Source: Undaria pinnatifida
Lineage: Eukaryota > Sar > Phaeophyceae > Laminariales > Alariaceae
Reading direction: 5' to 3'
Length of the DNA: 64,000 nucleotides
Assembly (NCBI GenBank): GCA_012845835.1
Contig: JABAKD010000010.1
Location: forward strand, 9,800,311 to 9,864,310
The position numbers and the translations under genes were made by a program. This document shows positions 24,808-36,924 of this stretch, piece after piece. The notes under the pieces were generated by a model. That model did no database searches, had not been told where the DNA came from, and worked only from the letters and a program-made list of their open reading frames with translations. Each line of letters starts with the position of its first letter. Position 1 is the first letter of the stretch.

Positions 24808-27551
24808 GCGCGGGTCAGCACACTCTTATCGTGCAAAATAGCGTTGAGAAAAAACACAAAACCACCTATCGAGAAACCAGACAAAACATGCACAATTAAT
24901 GCTTGACCTCGTATCATACTCGAATCATGCTGGGTATCAAGGAACCAACGCTTCTACAAACCCTACTGAACCTACCTCCTGTTGCTGCTGCTGCAAATGC
25001 CACCGACGAGTCACGAATCTTGTCGTGTTCGATATCAGTATGGCTCCGCCCCAGCAGCAGCAGCAGCAGCAGCAAAGTGCGGGTCGACACACGCTTGTCG
25101 TGCGAAGTTACAGAGCTGCAGAAGATAAAATCACCTCTATCGAGAAATCAGATGAATAAAGCAATATGCGTAACGTTGGCCGGAAATGTAATAAACGTTG
25201 AGATATAAATATGAAAACCAAACGATCGTTACAATCCTGTCCAGATTCGTGCCAGGTACCAATGAACCAGCCCTGCTCCAAAGCCTGCTGCTGCTGCTGT
25301 CGTGGGACTTGTGTTCGTAATCATCATATTTCTGCTCCTGCCAATCCTGAGCGCGGAAGGAGGAGCAGCAGCAGCGAGCCGCGTGTCGACACCGTACGCT
25401 GCAGATATGCCTCCTGGTTCACTTGGACATTTTTTTTCCGTTTGCCCTTGGTCGAGGTTCCTTCTGTTTTTTTCGAATTGCCCATGACGAAATCGATTGG
25501 CGTGGTCCCCCAAAAAGTGACTGAAGGGGCGATTTTCCGCCAGATCGTTCTCTACGGATACTACGTCGATTCGAGCGGGGTTTGTTTTGATGTATGCTGC
25601 ACATCCCAATGCAGAGTATGACTATGTGTCTCTGCACTACTCAAGCACGCCATAAGAGCAAGAGGCAGGAACCACGGGAAAACATGTTTCTCCGCATCTT
25701 TCCGTCTATAAAAACGTGAATTTGTACTCCTGTGCTACAAAAAGCAAGTCATCCACGAACGGTATGTGCCTGTGTGAGGTGTCTGTATGACGTCAAAATA
25801 TTGAAATCATCTCCACCTCCGAGAAATATCACGTACAAGCTCACTGTGAACCTACACTAGAACCAAGTAGTTAGGGGTATGGCGGTAGTTTTACTTTTTT
25901 AGAATTTTGAATCTTTTTTGGCTGGTCTATCCGAACAACCTGCCGCTTTTTTGGGTCAAAATAGGCCTCCAATTCCCCCCCTAACTGTGGAACCGTTTGC
26001 AGCAGCATTTTTTTTTTGCGGCGGAATCGTACCAATCGTTGACCGTGTGTTTCCCAATGCGAAATACACCAGGCCGTGAGTGTTGCCTGTAGGGAGTATG
26101 GATAGGCACGATTGCTCTTTTCACTCTTTCACAATCCTTCCCGATTGACTTGCCCTTTTTCCCCTTATCGTTCGCGCCAGGCCGGTCACTTCTTATGGGG
26201 ATATGTGGACCAGCTCGACTGGATGAGGCGCTCAGGGCGCCTGTCTAGCAAGCCCGGCTCCATCAAGGTGGACGAACAGTCGTGGTGGGGGCGCGTGAGC
26301 TATACCTTGACCATAGTCCCGCTCGCGGCGGCCGCGGAGAGTGGCCTGTGCGACGAGGGCTCCGTGTCAATCCTGGGCGGAGACGACCTGCAGCTCCCGG
26401 AGATGCAGCGGGCCGTGCGGGCTTGGCGCCGAGTGTGGCTGCATAGCGATGCTGACATCGCCACACGTGTCCTCTTGGATATGCCGGTTCACGACTCCCT
26501 GATGGAGCGGGTGCGCAGGGCGCAGTGGGCGGCGCACGTCGAGTCCCTTGACGCGGTCGAGGCGCTCTACAAGAAGGAGTTCGACGCGCTTCCGTCATCC
26601 GCAGAGCGCGAGTTTGCGCGCGGCTGGTGCCGCGCGTCGCGCCTGCTCGCCGTGGCTGCCGCTCACACTAACCTTGACCGGTTACTCCTTCCTCTCGGGG
26701 CGGGTTACCCCCCCGAGCGATACCTCACCGACAGCAACGCCTGCGACGCCATTTCCGAGGACTCGCTCGAAGGCGTGCCGTATGGGCCCCTCTACCTCGT
26801 GGAGGAGGCGAAGGCTGACCCCGCGGTGGCCCTCGGCACTCGACGGTGCGTGAAATCCTTCCGGTGGCTGGGCAACCTCCGTGCGCCGGCGTTCGCGACC
26901 CTCCGCTTCCTGTGGAGACGGGCGTGCGTCTCATATCCAGCCAGGCGCGGGGCCGCGCGGGTGCTGCGCGGCGCCTGCCTCGGCGGCAAGAGAGCCAAAG
27001 CCGCGGCCTGGGGGAAGTTGCTGGTGTTCACGCTTATCCCTGATCTGAACTACCGAAAACTCACGCCGCCCTTCGGCGTCGACCCCGCGGAGGAGGTCGA
27101 GTACGACCCCGACATGCCGCTTCGCGACCCCGCGAAGCTACCGAAGCGCCCGGCGGGGTCTCGTCCTCTAAATCCGTTGCAGTGGCCGTGGTACGATGGG
27201 CGCCGGCCGGATCCGGCAGCGGTGGGGGAGACGGGAGAGGCGGAGGGGGGGGGGTGGGACGAGGATGACGACGGGCTAGGAAGTTCAGCAGGAGGGATGT
27301 TCCCGTCGGGGAAGGTGCCGACGGACATCAGATTTGACACGTTGCAACAAAGGAAAGAAAACATTTTGAGGATCGTGCGCAAAGCGGAGGCGAGGCGTCG
27401 CCAGAGGGAGGGCCCCGAGGGGAACAGCGAAGCCAGCGGGGGAGAGGGGGGCAGGGGCGGGCGTGGAGCAGGTGACGCAGGGGGCGGGAGAGAGTTCGAC
27501 GAGCGCTCGGCTGCTGATGGCGAATCTTCGTCCAGCACGGTTTTTGTATAG
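21844..27551 (+). CDS. LEG1-like protein with possible plastid presequence
   Basis: Two exons, 21844-22749 and 26181-27551, join in phase 0 (CAG|GTATGG and CGCCAG|GCC) and encode 758 residues. The N-terminus has a basic start and a hydrophobic stretch (residues about 11-28), then RAFLPSAAP and a Ser/Arg-rich tail, resembling a heterokont bipartite plastid presequence; a plain secretory signal is the alternative. From about residue 253 to 510 the order of motifs recalls the LEG1 family (Pfam Leg1): FAEYWDSLP, a DRM..LKFLMN segment, HFLWGYVDQLDWMRRSGRL spanning the splice, VDEQSWWGRVSYTLTIVPL, then AREFARGW-like and LLPLGAGYPPERY segments. The acidic linker before it and the low-complexity C-terminus look disordered. 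LEG1 has no firmly known biochemical activity. The family call rests on remembered motifs only. Confidence 0.6.
24340..25430. repeat. Diverged tandem array of CAG-rich units of about 300 bp
   Basis: Three or four units each contain a CCAGGT(G/A)(T/C)CAA(T/G)GA-like start, a CTGCTGCTGCTG run, then CGCCCCAGCAGCAG and a GCGGGTC(A/G)(G/A)CACAC(T/G)CTT(A/G)TCGTG end. They lie in the 3.4-kb intron of the LEG1-like gene. The central CAG tract (24754-24806) is the longest. Confidence 0.7.
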
Positions 27552-27971
27552 ATTTAACACACCCCGGCTGCTGGCCCGAAGATAATTGCGCTGTGCGCAG
27601 CGCACGAAAATGTTGTATGAATCTTAGCCCTTTTGGGGTCCATGTATAGCGGACAAACATGTTACAAGACCGGTCTCACCAACCGTCTCGTGTAAGCGCG
27701 AAGCAGAGCGAGTATAGTCTCACGCTGCGAGCATGTCGTGCGACTCTTTGCAACATATTTATCCCAGAGAAGCCCAGGCTACTTCGTGTGGCCTAAGCTG
27801 TAATCGTCCTTTGTTTTCGTCACTTTCCCCTGTGAATCCCAAATAGGGTTAACCAAGACTCTAGGCGGTCTCCTGTACAGGGGGAAAGGTGCCATATTTG
27901 ACGTTTGACTTGAATGCTATGACTCAACACTGATGGAACTTCGCCTGTGAACGATGCAACAGCGCACGAAA

Positions 27972-30900
27972 TCACGCTGTTACGCGCACGTCGCCAACCA
28001 AGTCCGTCGCTAGCTCGCCTCCAGCTTTACTCAATGTGTATATATCGACAAAATTTGAAGCGCCGCCGCCCACGTCCCCGGTTGCCACGGCAAAAACACC
28101 GGTGCAACGGTCGCAGTCCATAGAAGAAACAACTGCCCCCTCACCCCCCCTTGTATTGTTAGCGGTCTCCGCGCTGAAAAGAACATGGGAATCTCCGGTC
28201 AGGAGGTCCCGTGCTATAATCCTCCCCTGCGTGTCCACTCCGGCCACGAAACCGTCGCCCTCACACAAGCACCTCAAGCACGCCTCGCGGGTTTCGTCTT
28301 CGCTGCCCCGTCTCCTGAGGCCAATCGGCGAAAAAATGCAAACGCAACGCACACAGCAATGTTCGTTATTGACACGTTAGTGTTCGTGAATGTTTGGTCA
28401 TGCCACACTGGTAACAAGTCGTCGGAATGGACACCATGTCATGGTCATTGTGTAGGTTTCTCACAGTACTTAACGCAGCGAATGATGGCAACGACTGGTG
28501 GCCAACGCAACCGCTGCAACGTACCGGTACACCGCACAAAACAACAAGTCGACGAATGATTCCGACTGCCTCTGTAATTAAACGCATCCAAAAATAATAT
28601 ATTGTGCACTCTCGGTTACACGCCACAAAAAAGCAGGAAAAGGGCGGCGCTCAAGGTGTGCGATTGGGCACAAAAATAAACCAATGTTGGATTTGGTTGC
28701 ATACCGTATGACCGATTGATATCGATCGCGGCGCAAAGAGCTGTTAGGCTGACCCGGAATGATGCTGCATCAGTCAGATTATGACTGATCAGACTTGCAC
28801 ACATACGTTCCATATTAATAGGCGTTCTCGGGGCAACGCACAGACATAAACAACACAAGTGTCGCGTGAAAAAAAAAGAAGACAGCGACGATTGGGGATT
28901 GTACAGAGATATCTAAAGCCCATATTTGAGATCCATTCGAAATGCGCAAATATATTACAGCAGATAGCTGTTACCAGGCGCTCTCGGGCCATAGACAAAA
29001 AACAACACGAGTAAAACACAAGTACGGTGAGAGAAAAAGAAAGAGAGAGCGACGACGGGTACATTGTACGGCATCTAAGGCCCAGCTCGCAGCCCATCCG
29101 AAATGTGTCGCCAAACAAATACGCGCAATACTATGCAATACACACCATTAGATCGGTACGTCGAGTGGAAAACAACTCTGAGACGGCCGTTGCTACGGAC
29201 CATTAGTATAGGTCCAGCACAAGAAAAGGTATTCGTCGCGACAACACGTGCGCTCTTGTGCAACTTATTGCGCTTCAGCAGTGCATATGCTATTCTAGCA
29301 CCACACCGCTCTCAGCTGCCAATAATCAAATACAGGAACCACACGGCGCGGAGCCGCACCGGTGGGAATGCAGCTGAAGAAACGGCCCACACTCAACCGC
29401 TGCAGCACCAAACGGGCTTTGTTCAGCCCTATTTCCGCTCGTGCTTGCTGAACTACACGCACGCTAGTAGACAAAAAAAGAGACCAAGGTTACCGTAGAG
29501 GGTCACATTTAGCGCCCTCGCAAGTGGCATACCCGGTTTTTTTTTGGAATCGTATCGCAACTCCGTCTGTGTTTTTCTGTTTCTTCGCGATAAGCACCGC
29601 CGTCATGGAACCGTTTGTTCCTCCGCGCCAACAGCTATGTTCCAAGTCCGGTATGGGGCGAGGTGCAGAGCCTCTCGCGCGAGTGGCCTATCCTCGGTAC
29701 TGGAAATAACAATGGCGGGAAAATACAACACTAGTTCTAGTGTATATAAAATACTCTTAATACCGTAGCCTTGGCCAAGGCGTGAATCTCTCACATCTCA
29801 CATGTGCCCGGTCTCACCGTTCGCTGTAAAAGTCCTCGCTGCACAGCCGCGGCAACTTTTCGTCGCGCGCTACCGCTTCCAGTCGAATCGCGGAGATGAA
29901 GCTACTGCGCCCGAGCGCTCCCTCTCCTCCATCGCTCCCAGCGCGGCACACGCCGAACAGCCCGCAACCCGTTCTCGTCGGAGCGCCCACATCGCGGACG
30001 CTGCCGCCACAACTGCCACCACCACCCCCACCGGTCCTGCTCCCAGTCGCCAGCAAGCACAGCAGCCGGGGATCTCGCCGTGCGGCCCGTGATCGTCGCA
30101 GGCGTGCCCGTGACGACAACGATGACGAGGGATCCGGTAAGTCCGAACCCGCGGCAGACGTCGAGCCAGCGTCGCCACCTATCGCAATCAAGGTATCGTC
30201 GTCCCTACTGCCCGCGCTCAGTGGCCAGGGCCACGCGATCGCTGGCACGCAGATGCTCGAGCTGGAGAGGGGCAAGGTGAGCAAGAGTTGCAGCTCTCGC
30301 ACGTCCCACAGGAGGACCGCGTTCGACGATGGGAAGGACGCCCAGACTAGAAAGGGGTTGCTAGGTACCGGAGCCAGTGAGGTGCACATGGCTGCCAAGG
30401 GGAAGTAGACGACGAGGGAAAAGGGGGGGCGGGGCGGGGTGGAGCGGGGGGGGGCGGAACGTAATATGCCAGGTTGGTCTTCAAGATATACCAGATGAAC
30501 GGCAATGCTGGCAGAACTCGTGCGATGCGTGTCTCAAATCCGACAGGAGGCTCAACGCGTGCCCGTAGATCACCCCCACAAAAAATCTCCACGTACGGGT
30601 ATCATAGTGCACCCGTTACTTCTCAAACTCTCAGCCTGTATGTATATCGCGCCACTGCTTACCTCCGCTGCCTACGCTCCCGGTGGGAAGCGATTTCGCC
30701 TTTACGTAATCGGCGCCGCTCCTTCCGGCTGCGCAGATCAAGCGCACCGCTTTTCCTCCAAGAGCCATCACGGCCGTGACTTCCCCGATCTCGACTTCCA
30801 CCTCGACTTTTCCCTTCCCTCCACCCCCACCACCCTCTTCCCCCCCGCCGGCGTCTGGGTTCTCGGTCGTCGAATACCCGCACAAGCACAGGCAAGGCGC

Positions 30901-32616
30901 GACGTGCCGCGGCACTATCGGCGGGAAGTAACTCGCAATTTTCTTCTTGACAGTGGCTGTCAAGACCTCAGGCGGCGCCGTCTTCTCTCGTGCGGTATCC
31001 CCCCTCTCAAAGCCTCCCTCGCGCAGCGGCGACCCCTGCCACACGCGAATTATCGGCAGCCCGGGATCCGCCTCGTGCCGCCCGATCGCCACGATGCAAA
31101 TACCCATGCTTTCTGGTGTCCCTGCCGCGGATGGCGCCACTTCCGTGACGTCTTCACCACCGCCGACTACAGCCGCCACAAAAAAACGCCCCCGCGCGCT
31201 CTCCTTGCTCTCGCTAGTGAGGGCGGGCGACACGTACCTGCAAACCGCCATTGCGTCTGTCAAGTGCCAAACAGAGACTCCACATGAGTGGCAGACAACA
31301 ACGACTGCTGCTGCTGCTGCGGCGGCGGCGGCGGTGCCAGCGCTGTCGCTCCCGTTTTTGTTAACATCGGAGCGGCGACGGTCACTCACCGTGACGGTAA
31401 CGGAAGATACCTTCCACGCCCCCCCCCGAGAAAAGTCCAGACTAGCGACCCGAGCGGCAGTGGGCCACGAGCGTCCTCGCGCGGACGAGTCTCTCGATGG
31501 CGATACGCACGCAAGACCAGCACTAGCGCCAGCGCCGGAGCCAGCGTCATCGCCGGCCACTGCCACACCGGCCGCGACCGACGTCGTCCCCTTTGCCACC
31601 TCCACGCCTTGTCGCCCCTTCCGCTCGTCGACGTCGTTAGTAAGAGGCGTCACGACAAACGGGGGTGGGTGCTGCTTTTGAGCCTTCGCTAATCGCCGCG
31701 TCGGTGTCGCTGGCATTGGCGGCTCCAGTCCATCACCGTTTGTCGTTGCTCCGGGCGTTGGATCAAACAAAGAGCCTGCGCGGCGACGACGGCCCACCAC
31801 TGGCGACGAACTGGCGTCCCCGGAGAGATCGATTGTGAGATACTCTTGCTTTGTCGACTTCTGGAGAAGGGCCACCGCAGCAGAGCGCGACGCAGGCGAC
31901 GAGGGTGCTTCTGCTGCTTCTGTTTCTTCTGCTGCTGAGATGGGAGGTGGGGCTCTTGACCGTTTTCGACCGCGAGTTTGTTGCGGCGGCGGCGACGATG
32001 GCGACGGTGACGGTGACGATAAGCCGGAACTGCGACATGCACCGCCATCGTCGGTGTCGGGCATGCTAAAGTGCGTTTGAACCGTCACCGTTGCAGCCGC
32101 TGCCGCCAGCACTGCCGATGCCGGCGCAGCAGTAGAAGTAGTAACATCAACAGCTTGGCTTCTGTTGTTCCTTTCTCTTAGCGTCGCGCCTGCCATCTCC
32201 GGAGCTACACCAGTCGCACTCGCGCCCTTTCCTTCTGCACCCGCACACGCACCTGCACCCGCACATGCACGGTCAGCACAGTTCCTCCCTATGCTGTCCT
32301 GGCTGGGGCTGCCGCCGCCGATTGCCACCGCCAAGGTCGTTGAGTCCCCGCCGTCGGGGACGCAATCATCGTCAATATCCGCGCCGATATCTCCGGCCGC
32401 GAACCCGTTCGACTCCTTCCGTCGTCTGGCGGAAGAGGGCAGGTCGCCGGAATTGGGCGATCCACGGGATGAGCGATGCTCTCGAACACCGCTGCCTCGT
32501 CGCCCCTGGCTCTCCGTGCTCGAGCAAGCTGGTCGTACTGAAAATAACGCATTTTCCGTCAATGTGAGTGGGTGAGCGAAACGGTTGCACGAGTGTCGGG
32601 CGTCGGGCGGAGGCAT
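27972..32616 (-). CDS. WD-repeat protein, PALB2-like propeller
   Basis: Exons 32616-30663, 30391-29818 and 28314-27972 join with matching phases (donors GTAAGC and GTGAGA) and encode 956 residues. An in-frame TAA lies five codons before the ATG. Residues 1 to about 385 are Ser/Ala/Pro-rich and probably disordered, with a basic RGRKRSR patch. The rest shows propeller-blade endings: GVSVWHL, IIRVWQGS, AVLLWDVRELQLLLTL, RIIARDLLTGDSHVLF and FVDIYTLS. Blade order and flanking text resemble the C-terminal WD40 domain of PALB2, the BRCA1/BRCA2 bridging protein of homologous recombination. That family call is tentative, since WD repeats match each other easily. The PALB2 N-terminal coiled coil was not seen. 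Convergent with the LEG1-like gene, 420 bases between stops. Confidence 0.7.
28812..29110. repeat. Diverged tandem duplication of about 165 bp
   Basis: Two adjacent copies carry GGCG(T/C)TCTCGGG, then ACAACAC(A/G)AGT, an A/G-rich tract with GCGACGA, TTGTACRG, TCTAARGCCCA and CAT(T/C)CGAAATG. Intron 2 of the WD-repeat gene. Confidence 0.6.
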
Positions 32617-33429
32617 GGACGGGAGGAGTTAGGTGGGGCAAGCGCCGACACAATTTGTACGGACATAATTAAATTATGTAGTAGCGTGCCGAAGGTCTGA
32701 ATTTTGACACGTTATTGTGTTGCTCCTGCTCCGTGTGCAAGGCAGAGCAACTGCTATTGCTGTTGCTGGTCGTCAGCTAAAACTAGCACGCCAAGCCCGC
32801 ACAATTCGGGGGGGATGCAGCCCCGCAGTTCCTGTGCATCACAGCAGTACGTCCAGCAGTTCGACGGTAAGACCAAGGGTTTTTCCTCTGCCCGAATATC
32901 CATGTATACCTACTGCTATAGTATAAATGACATACATTGTATTGGAGATAAACGTGACTACCTGGTACTGGTTACCCCGTGTTCGCTGTATAATATGTAT
33001 TACCAGGTGATCTTAATACACAGATTGCAAAGAAAAGTATAGGGCCTTGTCGAACTCAAAACTGACGTTGTTAGAACTAATTATTGGTTTCCCTAAAAAT
33101 TAATGTTGAACATATAATAAATAAAGACCACCCCCCGTAGGCAAAGACAACTCACCCACGTATTATACCACATGGACCAACCCCTGACCAAATCGTCCAC
33201 CCACCAACCATCCACCATGTAGATATCGTATGGTAGTGTAGCAGAAAATATAGTCAGAAATAGATATGTTGATTCCTTCCCAAACTTCGCCAATTACAGC
33301 AGACCGATACCCTACTCCTGTTTTAATAATGAATGTACCTGGTATCAGTTAACGAGAGGTTATGCGTGCACAATTTTCAGGAAGGTTTAACGCTGCTACG
33401 CTACAATGTAATATTCGTTCTTGCTATTA

Positions 33430-33680
33430 TTGTTGTTATTACAAGTGCCCCGCTCCGCGGGCGGCTGACGCCGCCCGCTTCGCTCGCGCAAGGAAGAATG
33501 CAACTAAAACATGTACGTAAAGGGGGCAGAAAGGAGAGGCTCATGATTTGTTGCGACTAGCGAACTGATAATGCCAAACGCTGCTTGTGCAGAGCTATTA
33601 ATAGTAGCCCTGCACTGCACTGTGCTGTGTGCTTGTTGGCGATGTCACACTCTGATCGGCTGTGCGAGTGTAATTTGCGA
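33430..33680. repeat. Dispersed repeat, copy 1 (GCGGGCGGC hairpin family)
   Basis: Begins with the hairpin GCGGGCGGCTGACGCCGCCC followed by GCTTCGCTCGCGCAAG. It continues with GGGGCAGAAA, GGCTCATGAT, GCAACTAGCGA and GCTGTGTGCTTG(T/C)TGGCGATGTCAC. Copies recur at 41210-41450 and, more diverged, at 41735-41880. Confidence 0.65.
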
Positions 33681-33894
33681 GGGGAAAAATACATAGGAAC
33701 CGAGAGAGGACAATCAACTACAAGAATGAAGAAGCAAAGACGAGTACAAAACACGTGCATACCGGTACCTACCTGGTACCTGGTACTTCGCATCATATAC
33801 CCGGTACTGCTGTATGTTCGAAACAAAGCACAGCGCAGCATGAAACAACACCGCACCGCAGGGCAAGGCACGGCACCGCACGGCGCTGCGCTGC

Positions 33895-34460
33895 TGTGAG
33901 CTATACATAGCTGTGGGCTCAGCTGAGCTGGGGGTGATCTTTATTGTTATTCAACAAAAAGAGAGTAAGTACAGCGAAACGCTCACCACGGCACAGCACG
34001 GCACAGCACCGCACAGCATCGCACAGTACCGCACCGCACGGCAGGGTACGGCAGGGCACGGCAGGGAACGGCACTGCACGGCGCTGCGCTGCTGAGCTAC
34101 CGCTGCTGGGCGGAGCTGAGCTGATGACGTGATGAGCCAAGCAATACCAGGCTGGGACCTCTGGTATGATGAAAGCTTCCGCACGGCGCTGCGCTGCTGT
34201 GAGCTATAGCTGTGGGCTCAGCTGAGCTAGGGGTGCACCTTTATTGCGATTCAACAAAATGACAGTAAGTACAGCGAAGCACTCACCACGGCACACCACG
34301 GCACAGCACCGCACAGCATCGCACACTATCGCACCGCACCGCACAGTGCTGCCTGCGCTGCTGTGCGAAGCTGGGCTGATGATGTGATAAGCGATGTGAC
34401 AAGCCAAGCTGATATCATATCATCAGGCTGGGACCTCTGGTATGATGAAAGCTTCGTTCA
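33895..34460. repeat. Tandem duplication of about 290 bp, GCACGGC-rich
   Basis: Two adjacent copies share GCGCTGCGCTGCTGTGAGCTA, GTGGGCTCAGCTGAGCT, AGTAAGTACAGCGAA, a run of CACGGCACAGCACCGCACAG, and GGCTGGGACCTCTGGTATGA. A third, partial copy lies at about 36500-36780. Confidence 0.75.
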
Positions 34461-34609
34461 AAGAAAAGCTGGATCGTTCCGCAAGTAACGAGAGGAGGCG
34501 GTATCCAGGTAGTATGTGGTATTCCCAAAAACAGGAGTTTTAAACATAGGGGAAGCAAAAATTTCAACTTCGACAAAAAAATGACTTTTAAACTTGAATT
34601 TTGAAACAG

Positions 34610-35451
34610 AAAGAAGATAAAAGCGCTGAGAGCGCTGTTTCAGGCATCCGAGCCCGCTCAGCCGTCCGGAGAGGAGAATGTCTTGAAGTTAGTGCGGAAA
34701 GCGAAAAAAATGGAGGCATCTCAGGAGATCGATATTTGTAAGTATTTGTATTACTAGACACACAGACGATTGATGTCTTACCAATCTAACACTCGGTCAT
34801 GCATGATAAGTAATGTAATACAAAATGATATTATAATAGGTCCTGACTCATGAAGATTACTAAAAACGGGCGATCGATGTAGTAAGTAGCTTGCAAAGAT
34901 GAGTATCGACCCTAATTTTGTCGAACTCACAGCTGACGTCGTTTGAACAATTTTACAAAATTCAAGAGCTCCGCATGGGCGCCGGCATTCGCCGGCGCCC
35001 ATGCTTTGGGTAGGGCAGGGCAGCACTTCGACAACTTAAGGTGTAGCTGTCCGATTTGGCATGCATTGAACTATAAAGTAATGCCAAGAATTTAATACGA
35101 ACATGGGATTATGAAAGTCATGCTTTGACAAAAGAAAAAACGTAATATTATAAAATAAAGAAGGCAAGGATAGGCGAAACAAACTATGTTAAATGCGCCG
35201 TCAAGTAAAAGGTGGCGTCTATCAAACAAAAATACCGAAAATAGTATTATTGAGAACCTGCGTCGCCTCTAGGCGAAACAAAAGAGGCCTTGGCATTGAT
35301 GAAGAGACTGCACGGCGATTGCTGGACCCTATGCGCGATGAAAATTGAAGGCAAGAACCGGGGGGAAGAAGGGACGACATCTGTGACCACGGCTTGTCCA
35401 GAAGCTGGAACGCAAAAGTTTGAGAAAAAAATATATAGATTAAATATTTAG
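34610..35451 (+). CDS. Candidate two-exon terminal coding segment, unidentified
   Basis: Exon 34610-34737 follows an AAACAG acceptor and ends at a perfect GTAAGT. Exon 35273-35451 follows CTCTAG and ends in TAG. The phases match (T|GC). The product is helix-like and lysine-rich: KKIKALRALFQASEPAQPSG, then ENVLKLVRKAKKMEASQEID, then ETKEALALMKRLHGDCWTL. No upstream exon could be joined. The second exon resembles the minus-strand block 8481-8647 at the nucleotide level (GTGACCACGGCTTGTCCAG), which points to a repeat-borne gene. Function unknown. Confidence 0.35.
34966..35025. repeat. Perfect hairpin repeat, copy 1
   Basis: GCATGGGCGCCGGC and its exact reverse complement are separated by four bases. 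The block is preceded by GCTCC and followed by GGGTAGGGCAGGGCAGCACTTCGA. A second copy with one compensated change per arm is at 38650-38715. Confidence 0.85.
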
Positions 35452-36120
35452 ACTATATAGAGAGACCACTATATACGACTATTAATACTACTGCTACTAC
35501 TCTGTTGCTCTTACTACGTACTATGTTGGGATAATGTATGTATTGCACGTAGCGCTACTACGTACAACACTATGGAGCGAGACGGCATCATCTCTGTGTA
35601 CTGTCGGATGACAGCATCAATCATGCAACACTAGCCTTCTTTTGTCTGTCGGAGCGCGCACTTGTCCCCGTGGCAATGGAGGTTCGAAGCCGACAGGATG
35701 CAAAGTCGGTTTGCATCACACGTCGACATGGGGACATGTCAGCCGGCGAGGTTTTGGAAGAAGATTGCTTTGTTTGTTACGTGAAGGCTGTCGCATTGAT
35801 TGGTCTGCGTGGTCGCGGGCGAGGAGGAAAACGTAGAAGAGGAGGGCGATCTCTCGTTGAGGCGGCGTTGTCTAAGATTGGTGCGGGGGTGGCTTTGCTC
35901 GTACGGGAGGTTGGCGTAGCGCTTCTTATCTGTTTTTCTCGGGAAGGCGGGATATGTGTGTCTGCTGTCTTTTCTTCGTGGGTGCTTTCACGTTGTCGAA
36001 ATCGGACGCGTCCCCTCAATACATAAAATCCGGAGTGTCTCTACCATGACGACTGCTGATAGTGCCGTGCGTATTTCCTAGAGACTGACATATTTTTTAC
36101 TGGTATTAATAATAATACAC

Positions 36121-36380
36121 CTTTGCAACATTTATTTTTCTTCATCCCATTTATTATCCCCGCACCACTCTCGCGCTCCCTCCCAGTAGTAACTCAGATC
36201 CGGGGTCACATAGCGGGCCCTCCTCCTCCCTCCCCACTTCGGCACGTGCTTTCATTTTTACCGCGAGGAGAATCGAGCATTTTCTTCCCTCGTCGACTCG
36301 CGTCGAATTGTACCTACCCACGCTGCTAGGCGCTCTCAGCAGTTGATCCCTTTTTTCTTGCATTTTTGCAAATAAAGTCA
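36121..36380. repeat. Dispersed repeat of about 260 bp, copy 1
   Basis: Shares CTCCCAGTAGTA, GATCCGGGGTCA(C/T)ATAGCGGG, CGCGA(G/A)(G/A)AGAAT, TCCTCGTCGA(C/T)TCGCGTCGA, CCCACGCTGCTAGGCG and a TTTGCAAATAAA-like end with 39140-39405, in the same orientation. Confidence 0.8.
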
Positions 36381-36924
36381 AATCTCATCGTGGTGGGTGT
36401 CGAACTCAAGGTCAACCAAACGTATGGTTGACGCGATATGTATATAATAAAGCGCCAAATACCTAAATATCAGCGTACGCGGAGTTTGAGATATCATGAA
36501 TAACGAACGACCGCGACGGCAGAGCACGGCAAAGCATAGCGCTTCGCTCTGCTGAGCTAGCGCTGCGCTGCAGTGCGCTGCTGAGCTGAGCCGCAGGGCA
36601 TCGCAGGGCACTGCACGGCGCTTCGTTGCTGTAAGCTATAGCGCTGCGATGGGGTGCTGGGCGGTGTCGAGCTGATGAGCCAAGCCCAAATCTCAGCCGA
36701 TGAAGCTTCGTCAAGTACAAAACAAATGGTGCGAATCAAAGAAAAGCTAAAGCTGGACCGTTCCGCAACTAATGCGCAGGCGGCAAATTAGCGGCAAATG
36801 GTAGGAAGTTCAACTTACTAGACAAAAAGGAAGAAAAAATCGCGAAAAAGTTCAAAATCGTGTTGGCAGAAAAAACAAATTTGCAGGAAGCAGCTGAAAG
36901 GTCAAGAAACAGGCAATATTTCAG

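Noticed and set aside
30505-32575. Several plus-strand frames of 100-260 codons
   Set aside because: Antisense to the large first exon of the WD-repeat gene, whose propeller motifs and matching splice phases support the minus strand.
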